From positions 62,001-126,000 of the forward strand of contig JAVVHE010000001.1 of the NCBI GenBank assembly GCA_032249695.1: a DNA stretch of 64,000 nt, read 5' to 3'. How positions within the stretch are numbered: position 1 is the first letter of the stretch; each line of letters starts with the position of its first letter. Shown here piece by piece: positions 52,044 through 60,683 of the stretch. The notes under the pieces were generated by a model. The model had not been told where the DNA came from, made no database searches, and saw only the letters and a program-made list of their open reading frames with translations. This DNA is from JAVVHE01 sp032249695 (GTDB lineage Bacteria > Pseudomonadota > Alphaproteobacteria > Sphingomonadales > Sphingomonadaceae). The position numbers were made by a program, and so were the translations under genes.

Positions 52044-52894
52044 CCCCGCTCCGCAGAAACCTTATCTTGAAGCGGCGTAGCGCCCGCCAGCACCGCGTTC
52101 AAATGCGCTCCCGTCACCAGGCCCAGCCCGACCACGTAGAAGAACAGAAGGCTGATCATCACGCCCGCCAGGCTGCCATAGGTGCGTTGGTAGTTGGCGA
52201 CGCTCGCAAGGATCAGTGGCAGAACTGTGGTCGCGCCCAGCCAGACGATCGTCGTCAGCAGCGCTCCGGGCCAAGCCGGGCCGCAGGGCAGCTTCGATCG
52301 CGGCGTCAGCAGCCGGAACAGCGCTGCCAGCGACAGGAAGATGATCACGCCCGGCCCGATGCGGCTGACCGAAAGCACGCTCAGCACGTTCGAAAAGACC
52401 GGCGCCACCTGCTCGATGAACTGACGCGCACCTTCGATCAGCACCTGCGCGGTGAAACCGATCAGCAGCAAGATGACCGCGCCCAGCACCCCTGCGACCG
52501 ACAGCAGCCGCTCGCGCCACATGCTGCCCGGAGGCGAACCGTGCGCGCGGCGGATGATGTCGCGGATCGTGTTGACGTAGCCCGAAACCGACCACAGACC
52601 GACGAGCAGGCCGACGGTCAGCAATCCGCCGCCCGCCCCGTTGCGCACAAGCCCGCTGATCGGTTCTTGAAGCGATTCCGCGACGTCATCGGGCACCTGA
52701 TCGAAAAACAGCTGCAGCACTTCCGACCCCGTGTCGGTTCGGCCCAGCGCGCCCGCGATCGCAGCGATCACCAGGAATAGCGGAAACAGCGACGTAAGGC
52801 TGAGATAGGCGAGGTTCCCCGCATGGATGAACCCATCGTCATTGACGCGCCGGAACACTTCGGCAGCGCCGCGCAGAACCGGACGGAAGCGCAT
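52040..52894 (-). CDS. yihY: YihY/BrkB-family inner-membrane protein
   Basis: A 284-residue membrane protein with six hydrophobic segments. Family marks are NLAYLSLTSLFPLFLVIAAI near residue 27, GLWSVSGYVNTIRDIIRRAHG near 105, and the C-terminal YGSLAGVMISLLFFYVVGLGLVTGAHLNAVL. Its function is unsettled despite the old name ribonuclease BN. The ATG at 52894 has AAGGCGAG before it and lies 8 bases after the dnaJ stop. Confidence 0.92.
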   Translation of the reverse strand: MRFRPVLRGAAEVFRRVNDDGFIHAGNLAYLSLTSLFPLFLVIAAIAGALGRTDTGSEVLQLFFDQVPDDVAESLQEPISGLVRNGAGGGLLTVGLLVGLWSVSGYVNTIRDIIRRAHGSPPGSMWRERLLSVAGVLGAVILLLIGFTAQVLIEGARQFIEQVAPVFSNVLSVLSVSRIGPGVIIFLSLAALFRLLTPRSKLPCGPAWPGALLTTIVWLGATTVLPLILASVANYQRTYGSLAGVMISLLFFYVVGLGLVTGAHLNAVLAGATPLQDKVSAERG

Positions 52895-52902
52895 GGCTCG
52901 CC

Positions 52903-53862
52903 TTAGACCCCGAGCCGTGCCCTCGGGTTCCGTCGCTGGTCGCCCGTCCACCCCTCGGCAAAGCGCCGCAGCTCGGCATCGTCGGCTGGCAGATCGACCG
53001 CCAACGTCACCAGCTGGTCACCGCGCTCACCACCTTTGCGGTGGAAACCCTTGCCGCGCAGCCGCAATACCCGGCCCGAGCTGGAGCCGGGCGGGACCGT
53101 CACCGTCACCGGCCCGTCGACCGTCGGCGTGCGCACCTTGGCGCCGAGCACGGCCTCATCTAGCCTGACAGGCAGCGTCAGCCGAACGTCGTCGCCGTCG
53201 CGCGTGAAGAAAGCGTGCGGCTCGATCCTCAGCTCGACGATCGCATCGCCGTTGCCGCCCGGCCCCCCGTCGCCCTTGCCCGCAAGCCGGACTTTGGTGC
53301 CGTCGGTGAACCCGGCGGGGAGCTTGACGTCGACCGTCTGCCCGCCGGCGAGCGTGACGCGCTGCGGATCGAGCCGCGCGGCTTCCTCGAAGTCGATCGC
53401 CAGCCGGTATTGCCGGTCGGCGCCCTTGGGCCGGGCATTGGGGCGGAAGCCGAAGCCGTTCGCGCCGCCGTTGCCGCTGCCGGTGGCGCGGCCGAACAAT
53501 TCGGAAAACAGGTCGGACGGATCGCCGCCGAACTCGAAGCTCTGGCTGAATCCGCCCGAATTGCCGCCAAAGCCGAAGGGGTTCGCGCCCTCAGCCGCGC
53601 CGCCCCCCGGCCCACCGCCGAAGCCGAACGGCGCGCGGGGATTGCCCTGGTCGTCGATCTCGCCGCGGTCATACTGAGCGCGCTTTTCGTCCTCGCTCAG
53701 AATCGCATAGGCTGCCGACACTTCCTTGAAGCGTTCGGCTGCCTTCGGGTTGTCCTTCGTCTTGTCGGGGTGCAGCTGCTTGGCGAGCTTGCGGTACGCG
53801 GCTTTGATCTCGGCCTCGCTCGCGCCGCGCTTCAGCCCCAATGTATCGTACAGGTCTGCCAT
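52903..53862 (-). CDS. DnaJ-class co-chaperone (CbpA type)
   Basis: A 319-residue J-protein. The J domain (residues 3-68) has the essential HPD in QLHPDKTKDN; a Gly/Phe-rich linker follows (GFGGGPGGG ... SELFGRATGSG), then a C-terminal two-barrel substrate-binding region from about residue 180 (VKLPAGFTDGTKVRLAGKG, VTVPPGSSSGRVLRLRGKGFH). There is no zinc-finger domain, which separates it from DnaJ proper. Start ATG 53862 gives MADLYDTLG. It heads the minus-strand series dnaJ-yihY-fabI-rdgB-hemW. Confidence 0.94.
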   Translation of the reverse strand: MADLYDTLGLKRGASEAEIKAAYRKLAKQLHPDKTKDNPKAAERFKEVSAAYAILSEDEKRAQYDRGEIDDQGNPRAPFGFGGGPGGGAAEGANPFGFGGNSGGFSQSFEFGGDPSDLFSELFGRATGSGNGGANGFGFRPNARPKGADRQYRLAIDFEEAARLDPQRVTLAGGQTVDVKLPAGFTDGTKVRLAGKGDGGPGGNGDAIVELRIEPHAFFTRDGDDVRLTLPVRLDEAVLGAKVRTPTVDGPVTVTVPPGSSSGRVLRLRGKGFHRKGGERGDQLVTLAVDLPADDAELRRFAEGWTGDQRRNPRARLGV

Positions 53863-54199
53863 CGTGCTCGCGTGTGGTAGATGGGTATAACACTCGGCCC
53901 GGCGCAAGGGGACGCCAGCCATTACCGATCACCTAGCAGCCCTGCGGCACCGCAGCCAGAGACCCGCGCGCCCGCCGGGCGCCCTGGCTGCGGGCACCAT
54001 CTCTCTCGGTGCTGCCGCACCGCCCTTCCCGGCGGCGCGAATCGGGGCTCCAGACCGCCGCACCAATGCCCGCGCGTGCGTCGTTGCGGCTGCTTGCAGG
54101 CGCCATGGTGGATTTTGACCCTCCTCCGCCACCGCGGTGGGCCGAAGCCGCGCCCCGATGCCGGTTGCTGCGCCGCGGCGCGCAGGATAACGCGCCGCG
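53863..54199. other. Divergent promoter region with a strong hairpin
   Basis: 337 bases between the divergent J-protein and pdxH starts. No gene is seen. A hairpin at 53951-53992 pairs CGCAGCCAG with CTGGCTGCG around an inner GCGCCCGCCGGGCGC palindrome; it could be a structured leader or a repeat. Confidence 0.55.
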
Positions 54200-54787
54200 A
54201 TGCAGCACGCCGCCGATCCGTTCGACCGTTTTGAAGCGTGGTTTGCCGAGGCGACGGCCTCCGAGCCGAGCGACCCCAACGCGCTTGCGCTGGCGACGGT
54301 CGATGCGCGCGGGCGGCCTTCGGTTCGTACCGTGCTGATGAAGGGCCGCGACCGGCACAGCATCGTGTTCTATACGAACCTTTGCTCGGCCAAGGCTGAT
54401 GCGCTGGCGGCGCACCCCCATGCCGAGGCGCTGTTCCACTGGAAAAGCCTGAAGCGCCAGGTGCGGATGAACGGCCCGGTGGCGTCCGTCGACGACGCCG
54501 AGGCCGATACATATTATGCGACGCGCCCGCGCTTGTCGCGGCTGGGCGCGTGGGCATCGTTCCAGTCGCGCCCGATGGAAAGCCGAGCGATGTTCGAAGC
54601 GCGCCTTGCCGAGATCGACGCGCGCTTCCCCGGCGAGGAAACGCCGCGCCCGCCCTTCTGGTCGGGTTTCCGCCTGACGCCCGAGACGATCGAGTTCTGG
54701 GAGGATCGCGAGGGCCGTCTGCACGAGCGCGAGCGCTTCACCGCAACCGTCACCGGTGGGTGGCGATCGCAGCTGCTGTTCCCGTGA
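54200..54787 (+). CDS. pdxH: Pyridoxamine 5'-phosphate oxidase
   Basis: A 195-residue FMN enzyme that makes pyridoxal phosphate from pyridoxine or pyridoxamine phosphate. Marks: NALALATVDARGRPSVRTVLMKG near residue 28, FYTNLCSAKADALAAHP, the signature LSRLGAWASFQSRPM near 113 and the C-terminal IEFWEDREGRLHERERFT ... RLFP-like end (WRSQLLFP). The following CDF transporter overlaps its stop by one base. Confidence 0.96.
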   Translation: MQHAADPFDRFEAWFAEATASEPSDPNALALATVDARGRPSVRTVLMKGRDRHSIVFYTNLCSAKADALAAHPHAEALFHWKSLKRQVRMNGPVASVDDAEADTYYATRPRLSRLGAWASFQSRPMESRAMFEARLAEIDARFPGEETPRPPFWSGFRLTPETIEFWEDREGRLHERERFTATVTGGWRSQLLFP

Positions 54788-55740
54788 TGATCGCCGCCGG
54801 TCACTCCGCGCCGCAGCGCGCCGCACGCGGGCCAGCCGCCGACCGCGCCTGGGAGACGGCGCAGCGCGCGGCGATCGCCAGCGTCTGCGTCGCGCTCATC
54901 CTGATCACGATGAAAGGCTGGGCGGTCTATCGCACCGGCTCGATCGCCGTGCTCGGCAGCCTCGCCGACAGCGGGCTGGATCTGATCGCCAGCCTCATCA
55001 CCTTGGGCGGCGTCCGCTGGGCAGCGCGGCCTGCCGACGACGATCATCGTTTCGGCCACGGCAAGGCCGAAGCGCTGTCGGCCTTCTCGCAGGTGATGAT
55101 TATCCTTGCCTCGTCCGCCTACATCCTGTGGTCGGCGGTTGAGCGGCTGCTTAACCCCGCGCCCCCGGTCGCGCCCGAGGCCGGGATCGGAGTGAGCGTT
55201 GTCGGAGTCATCCTGACGGTGCTGCTGATCCGTTACCAGGCGCGCGCGATCCGCGAGACGGGCTCGGTCGCCATCGCCACCGACCGGCTGCACTATGTGT
55301 CCGATCTGGTCGTCAACCTGTCGGTCATCGCCGCGCTGGTGCTGGAGCCGCTGCTGCACGTCCGTGGCGCCGACGCGGTGTTCGGTATCGGGATCGCGCT
55401 CTACCTCGCGCTTGGCGCGGTCCGTTCGGGCGGCGAGGCGATCGACGTGCTGATGGACAAGGAGTGGGACGAACCCGATGTCGAGCGGCTGTGCGAGGCG
55501 GCGCGCTCGGTGCCGCAGGTGCGGCTGGTGCACGAGGTCCGCACGCGCGGCCGCGGGCTGGACCGCTTCGCGCAGTTCCATATCTGGGTCGATCCGGGGA
55601 TGACCGTCGCAGCCGCGCATGACGTGGTGGACTCGGTGGAAGCCGCGGTGGGGCGGGCGTTTCCGGGGATCGAGCTGTTGGTCCATATCGATCCCGAAGG
55701 CCATTTCGACGCCCGCCCCGGCCCAGCGAAGCGCGCTTGA
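54787..55740 (+). CDS. Cation diffusion facilitator (zinc/iron efflux)
   Basis: A 317-residue inner-membrane metal/proton antiporter (FieF/CzcD type). The metal site is seen as D in GSLADSGLDLIASLI (D-x3-D) and H-D type in RLHYVSDLVVNLSV; DDDHRFGHGKAEAL is the conserved loop after helix 2. The C-terminal cytoplasmic domain (VPQVRLVHEVRTRGRG, AAHDVVDSVEAAV, VHIDPEGH) is ferredoxin-like. The ATG at 54787 overlaps the pdxH TGA. Metal specificity is not certain. Confidence 0.94.
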   Translation: MIAAGHSAPQRAARGPAADRAWETAQRAAIASVCVALILITMKGWAVYRTGSIAVLGSLADSGLDLIASLITLGGVRWAARPADDDHRFGHGKAEALSAFSQVMIILASSAYILWSAVERLLNPAPPVAPEAGIGVSVVGVILTVLLIRYQARAIRETGSVAIATDRLHYVSDLVVNLSVIAALVLEPLLHVRGADAVFGIGIALYLALGAVRSGGEAIDVLMDKEWDEPDVERLCEAARSVPQVRLVHEVRTRGRGLDRFAQFHIWVDPGMTVAAAHDVVDSVEAAVGRAFPGIELLVHIDPEGHFDARPGPAKRA

Positions 55741-56184
55741 CTAGTCTAGGGCGGGTTGCGGGATCGCTTGGCGGCGTTGGAGCGAGGTTGCCGCGCCCGG
55801 GCCGCCGATCAGCAGCCTTCAGGGGTGCGTGCTCAGGGACCGCCGTCCGCAGCGATCGCTATATGATCGCGACCATCCCCCGGATCGGCGATCGCCCGGC
55901 CGTTCCCGTCGCAGCGGGTGACGTGTCGCACGCCCCAACGCATGGGCCCAAGCCCATCGGGCGATGCTGTTTGCGAGTCGACGGCGCGATCCTCGGCTTC
56001 GGCTACCCCGCGCAGCCGCCGGTTCTCTTCGCCGCGGCCGATCGCGTTGGGGAATCGGAGCTGATGGTTGGCGCCGCTGTGCGGCCTCGGGGGCGATGCG
56101 CTGCTGCTTCGCGCGCGCCGCCGCCTGGCGCACGGCGCGGCGCCGGGCTTCCCGGCGCACCGGCTGGGCGTTAGCGATCGGCGG
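55741..56184. other. 444 bases without a recognisable gene
   Basis: GC-rich with several short frames on both strands, none with a domain, signal peptide or ribosome-binding site I trust. The long frames that run on from priA lack motifs before the GTG at 56185. Confidence 0.5.
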
Positions 56185-58353
56185 GTGACACATCGCGTCC
56201 GCGTCGTCCCGCTGCAGCACGGGCTGGGTGCGCTGGATTATGCGGACCCGCTCGGGCTGGCGCCGGGCGACATCGTGCGCGTGCCGCTCGGGCCCCGGGA
56301 ACTGGTGGGCGCGGTGTGGGAGGCGGACGCCGCCCCTGCCCCGCCCGCGCCCGACGCGAAGCTGCGCGCGGTGGCGGCGCGGCTTGATGCGCCACCGCTC
56401 AGCACCGCGATGCGCCGGCTGATCGGCTGGGTCGCAGACTATTATATCGCGCCGCTCGGCTCGGCGCTGCGGCTGGCCCTCCCCTCCACCTCGGCGCTGG
56501 AGCCGCCCGCCAGCGTCACCGAATGGGCGCCGACCGGCATCGTCCCCGGTCGGCTGACGCCCACCCGCGCCCGCGCGCTCGATGCGCTTGCGGGCCTGCA
56601 GGGATCGGTCGCCGAGCTGGCAGGGCTGGCCGACGTATCCGACGGGGTGATCCGCGGGCTGATCAAGGACGGCGCGCTGGCAGCCGTGAGTGTCGCCCCC
56701 TCGCCCGCGCTCGGCGAGCGGCCCGATCCGGACCATGCTCCGCCGAAGCTGGAGGCTGCGCAGGCCGATGCTGCCGCCGCGCTGGCCGGGATGGTGCGCG
56801 CGGGCGGCTTCCAGCCGACGCTCTTCGAAGGCGTGACCGGATCGGGCAAGACCGAAGTCTATTTCGAAGCCGCGGCGGAGGCGCTGCGGCACGGTGGGCA
56901 GGCGCTGGTGCTTTTGCCCGAGATCGCGCTTACCGTCCCGTTCCTCGATCGCTGCGCCGCGCGGTTCGGCGCGCAGCCGCTCGTCTGGCATTCGGGCCTG
57001 ACTTCGCCCGGACGGCGGCGGGCGTGGCGTGCCGTGGCGGCAGGCGGGCCGATGATCGTCGTCGGCGCGCGCTCGGCGCTGTTCCTGCCCTTCCCGGCGC
57101 TGAAGGCGGTCATCGTCGACGAGGCGCACGAGGCTGCATTCAAGCAGGAGGACGGCGTTCGCTATCACGGGCGCGATGCAGCGGTGATGCGCGCATCGTT
57201 CGAAGCCGTGCCCGTCGTCCTTGCGACTGCCACGCCGACCGTCGAGATGCTCGCGCAGGTGGAGGCGGGCCGCTACCGACATCTCCGCCTTCCGGCGCGC
57301 TTTGGTGGCGCCACGCTGCCCGCGATCCGCGCGGTGGACCTGAAGCGCAATCCGCCGCCGCGCGGGCGCTGGCTGTCGCCGCCGCTGGTGCACGCAGTCA
57401 GCGCGGCGCTGGATGCGGGCGAGCAGGCGCTGTTGTTCCTCAATCGCCGGGGCTACGCGCCGCTGACGCTGTGCCGTGCATGCGGCGGGCGGATCGGCTG
57501 CCCCAACTGCTCCGCGTGGCTCGTCGAACATCGGCTGATCCACCGCCTTCAATGCCACCATTGCGGCCACGCCGAACCATCGCCCCCCGCCTGCCCGCAG
57601 TGCGGGGCCGAGGGGACGCTTGCAGCCTGCGGCCCGGGGGTGGAGCGCGTTGCCGACGAAGCCCAGCACATTTGGCCGGGCGCGCGGATCGCAGTGGCGG
57701 CGAGCGATACGCTCTGCACGCCGCAGCGTGCAGCCGCATTCGTCCGCGCGGTCGAGGCGCACGAGATCGACCTGATCGTCGGCACGCAACTTGTCGCCAA
57801 GGGGCACGATTTTCCCGCGCTCACCTGCGTTGGCGTGGTTGACGCCGATCTGGGGCTGGCGGGCGGCGACCTGCGCGCGGCTGAACGGACCTATGCGATG
57901 ATCGCCCAGGCCGCAGGCCGCGCCGGGCGACGTGCGGGCGCGCCGGGGCGCGTGCTCTTGCAGACCTATGATCCCGCCGCGCCGGTCATCGCCGCGCTCG
58001 CGAACTCCGACGCGGCAGGTTTCCGCGCGGCCGAGCTTTCCGGGCGGCGGACCGGCCGGATGCCCCCGTTCGGCCGGCTGATCGCCGTCATCGTCCAGGA
58101 CCGCGACGCGGCGCGCGGCGAAGCGGCTGCGAACGCGCTGGGTGCGGCTGCTCCGCACGAGGAGGGGCTGGAGGTGTTCGGCCCGGCGATCGCGCCCTTC
58201 GCGATGCTGCGCGGCTGGTATCGCTGGCGCTTTCTGGTCCACGCTCGGCGCGGCCACGACGCGCAGCGCAGCGTTCGACGCTGGCTGGGCACAGTGCGCC
58301 TGCCCGGAGCAACGCGCATCGCCGTCGACGTTGATCCGTACAGTTTCCTGTGA
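56185..58353 (+). CDS. priA: Primosomal helicase PriA
   Basis: A 722-residue replication-restart helicase. The N-terminal DNA-binding domain starts VTHRVRVVPLQHGLGALDY (GTG 56185). Helicase motifs: Walker A GVTGSGKTEVYFEA near residue 215, LLPEIALT, DEAH box VDEAHEAAFKQEDGVRYHGRD near 311, zinc-binding cysteines CRACGGRIGCPNC, HRLQCHHCGH and CPQCGAEGTL between 430 and 475, and VGTQLVAKGHDFPALTCVGVVDADLGL near 530. Length and order are normal. Confidence 0.96.
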   Translation: MTHRVRVVPLQHGLGALDYADPLGLAPGDIVRVPLGPRELVGAVWEADAAPAPPAPDAKLRAVAARLDAPPLSTAMRRLIGWVADYYIAPLGSALRLALPSTSALEPPASVTEWAPTGIVPGRLTPTRARALDALAGLQGSVAELAGLADVSDGVIRGLIKDGALAAVSVAPSPALGERPDPDHAPPKLEAAQADAAAALAGMVRAGGFQPTLFEGVTGSGKTEVYFEAAAEALRHGGQALVLLPEIALTVPFLDRCAARFGAQPLVWHSGLTSPGRRRAWRAVAAGGPMIVVGARSALFLPFPALKAVIVDEAHEAAFKQEDGVRYHGRDAAVMRASFEAVPVVLATATPTVEMLAQVEAGRYRHLRLPARFGGATLPAIRAVDLKRNPPPRGRWLSPPLVHAVSAALDAGEQALLFLNRRGYAPLTLCRACGGRIGCPNCSAWLVEHRLIHRLQCHHCGHAEPSPPACPQCGAEGTLAACGPGVERVADEAQHIWPGARIAVAASDTLCTPQRAAAFVRAVEAHEIDLIVGTQLVAKGHDFPALTCVGVVDADLGLAGGDLRAAERTYAMIAQAAGRAGRRAGAPGRVLLQTYDPAAPVIAALANSDAAGFRAAELSGRRTGRMPPFGRLIAVIVQDRDAARGEAAANALGAAAPHEEGLEVFGPAIAPFAMLRGWYRWRFLVHARRGHDAQRSVRRWLGTVRLPGATRIAVDVDPYSFL

Positions 58354-58387
58354 GGGCCGAGGCCGTGCGAACGGCCACGCCGACGAA

Positions 58388-58504
58388 CGCGCACGATGGG
58401 CGAGAACCCGATCCGCGCCGGGGCGTCCGAAGCCCGCAGGGGACACCACCAGCCCGGGTCCGCGCGCGGCAGTCCCACCGCGGATCGGGGTTCGCGCACG
58501 ATGG
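58388..58504. repeat. Composite repeat after priA
   Basis: The 12-mer CGCGCACGATGG occurs twice in the same orientation (58388-58399 and 58493-58504), and inside these GAACCCGATCCGCG (58404-58417) is matched by an inverted copy with one extra base (58479-58493). A run of 13 C follows at 58537-58549. Confidence 0.7.
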
Positions 58505-58547
58505 CGTGCCAGGATGAAGCGCAGCGCTCACTCTCACCCCCCCCCCC

Positions 58548-58567
58548 CCGCTTCCAGCGGGAAGCGG
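58548..58567 (+). terminator. Hairpin before the keto-acid dehydrogenase operon
   Basis: 8-bp stem CCGCTTCC / GGAAGCGG with a 4-nt loop followed by TTT, ending 25 bases before the E1 ATG. It may end the priA transcript or act in the E1 leader. Confidence 0.5.
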
Positions 58568-58592
58568 TTTCGGTCTAGAAGCGCGCGCGCCC

Positions 58593-60683
58593 ATGCTTCA
58601 TCGAACCGTCACCTCCGTCGCGGCCGCTGGCGCCCGCCAGGGCGCGCCCGATTGGCGGCGCGTGGCCTATCTCGTCCAGCTGTCGCGTGCGATCGACGCG
58701 ATCGAGGAGACGCGCCTCGTCCCCGAACGCAAGGTGCTCTACCAGTTCTCGGCTCGCGGTCACGATGTGGCGCAGGTGCTGCTGGGGCTTCAGCTCGGCG
58801 ACCGCAACGACGCGGCGTGCGGCTACTACCGCTCGCGCCCGCTGCTGCTGGCGCTCGGAGTCGATCCGGTCGAGGCGCTCGCCTCGTCGATGGCGCGCGA
58901 GGGCGGCTACTCGGACGGGCGCGATATCGGCGCGGTGTTCAACTTCCCCAACCCGCACGGAGCAAGCGCGCTGCCGATGTGCGGCGGGGTCGGCGCGCAG
59001 TTCACGCCCTCGGCGGGCTTCGCGCAGGCGATCCGCTACCGCGCCGAACTGCTCAACGACGCAAGCTTTTCCGGCGCCGTCAGCGTCGCGCTGGGCGGCG
59101 ACGGATCGGTCGCCACCAACGGCTTCTGGGCGGCGCTGACGATCGCCACCACCCCGCGCCTGCCGATCGTCTTCTACATCGAGGACAACGGCTACGGCAT
59201 CAGCGTCCCCTCGCATTTTCAGACTCCGGGCGGCGACATCGCGGCGAACCTTGCGAGCTTCGGCGGGCTGACGGTCCTGAAGGGCGACGGCTCCGATCCG
59301 GCGGAGGCGGCCGAGCTGATCGCCCGCGCGGTCGCCCATGCGCGGACCGAGCGCGCCCCCGTGCTGCTGCGCCTGACGGTGCCGCGCCTCCAGGGCCACA
59401 GCGCGCAGGACACGCAGGCCTACAAGTCGCCCGAGTTCGTGCAGGGCGAATGGGCGCGCGATCCGCTGCCGCGGCTGAAAGCCGTGTGCGAGGCCGAGGG
59501 CATTACCGAAGCGGAGTGGGAGATGATCGCCGCCTCGGCGCAGGCCGACGCCGAGCGCGCCGCGGCCGAAGCCGACCGCCGCCCGGTGAGCCCGCCCGAG
59601 CGCCTGCTGGCGCACGTCTTTGCCGAACCCGGCGAACCGGCGGCCCAAGGCGGGCTCGCGGCAGAGCGCGTGGCGATTGCCGAGGGCTGTGACACGCCCG
59701 AGCCCGAGCCCGGCCGCATTAACATGGGCGCAGCCATCCGCCGCACACTCGATGTCGAGCTGGGCTTGCAGCCGCGCATGGTCGTGTTCGGCGAGGATGT
59801 CGGCCCCAAGGGCGGTGTGCACGCGGTGACGCTGGGCCTGCAGGACAAGCACGGCGCCTCGCGGGTCTTCGACACGTCGCTGAGCGAAGAAGGCATCATC
59901 GGCCGCGCGGTGGGGATGGCGCTCGCCGGGCTGTTGCCCGTGCCCGAAATCCAGTTCCGCAAATACGCCGACCCCGCCCGCGAGCAGCTGCAGGATTGCG
60001 GCACGATGCGCTGGCGCACGCGCAACCGCTTCGCGGCGCCCATGGTCGTCCGCATCGCTGGCGGCTTCTTCAAGTGCGGCGACCCCTGGCACAGCCAGAC
60101 GAACGAGGTGGAATTCGTCCACTCGCCTGGCTGGAAAGTCGCAGTGCCATCGAATGCCGAGGATGCGGTCGGCCTGCTGCGCGCAGCGCTGCGCGGCGAC
60201 GATCCGGTCGTCTTCTTCGAACATCGCGCGATGCTGGACAGCGCGTCGGCGCGCCGCGCCTATCCCGGCGACCGTTATGTGCTGCCGTTCGGCCGCGCCC
60301 GGGTGACGATGGAAGGCGACGCGATCACCGTCGTCACCTGGGGCGCGATGGTCGAACGCTGCGAGGCTGCGGCGAGGCTTTCTGGCGTATCGGCCGAAGT
60401 CATCGACCTGCGCACGCTCGCGCCGTGGGACCGCGAGACGGTGCTTGCGAGCGCACGCCGGACGCGACGTTGCCTGGTGGTGCACGAGGATCTTGCGACA
60501 GCGGGTTTCGGGGCCGAAATCGCCGCGGTGGTGGCGGACGAGTGCTTCCTCGATCTCGATGCCCCGGTGCAGCGGCTGACGATGCCCGATATCCCCTCTC
60601 CACACGCCCCGCCGCTGCTGGAATGGGCGGTGCCGTCGGCCGAACGGATCGCCGATCGGCTGCGCGTCCTCGTGGGCTTCTGA
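58593..60683 (+). CDS. Branched-chain keto-acid dehydrogenase E1, alpha and beta fused
   Basis: A 696-residue thiamine-diphosphate enzyme carrying both E1 halves in one chain. The alpha half (1-about 350) has ALGGDGSVATNGFWAAL to EDNGYGISVP, the ThDP motif GDG...N near residue 168. The beta half begins about 380 with GRINMGAAIRRTLDVELG and has VFGEDVGPKGGVHAVT, DTSLSEEGIIGRAVGMAL and a transketolase C-domain (VVHEDLATAGFG). It should decarboxylate a 2-oxo acid and pass the acyl group to the E2 encoded next. With isovaleryl-CoA dehydrogenase downstream, branched-chain keto acids are the likely substrate. No E3 gene adjoins. Confidence 0.92.
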   Translation: MLHRTVTSVAAAGARQGAPDWRRVAYLVQLSRAIDAIEETRLVPERKVLYQFSARGHDVAQVLLGLQLGDRNDAACGYYRSRPLLLALGVDPVEALASSMAREGGYSDGRDIGAVFNFPNPHGASALPMCGGVGAQFTPSAGFAQAIRYRAELLNDASFSGAVSVALGGDGSVATNGFWAALTIATTPRLPIVFYIEDNGYGISVPSHFQTPGGDIAANLASFGGLTVLKGDGSDPAEAAELIARAVAHARTERAPVLLRLTVPRLQGHSAQDTQAYKSPEFVQGEWARDPLPRLKAVCEAEGITEAEWEMIAASAQADAERAAAEADRRPVSPPERLLAHVFAEPGEPAAQGGLAAERVAIAEGCDTPEPEPGRINMGAAIRRTLDVELGLQPRMVVFGEDVGPKGGVHAVTLGLQDKHGASRVFDTSLSEEGIIGRAVGMALAGLLPVPEIQFRKYADPAREQLQDCGTMRWRTRNRFAAPMVVRIAGGFFKCGDPWHSQTNEVEFVHSPGWKVAVPSNAEDAVGLLRAALRGDDPVVFFEHRAMLDSASARRAYPGDRYVLPFGRARVTMEGDAITVVTWGAMVERCEAAARLSGVSAEVIDLRTLAPWDRETVLASARRTRRCLVVHEDLATAGFGAEIAAVVADECFLDLDAPVQRLTMPDIPSPHAPPLLEWAVPSAERIADRLRVLVGF

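Noticed and set aside
55819..58449. An 876-codon open frame on the minus strand opposite priA
   Set aside because: Its translation is Arg/Gln/Gly-rich without motifs, while the plus strand encodes a complete PriA. It is a by-product of high GC.
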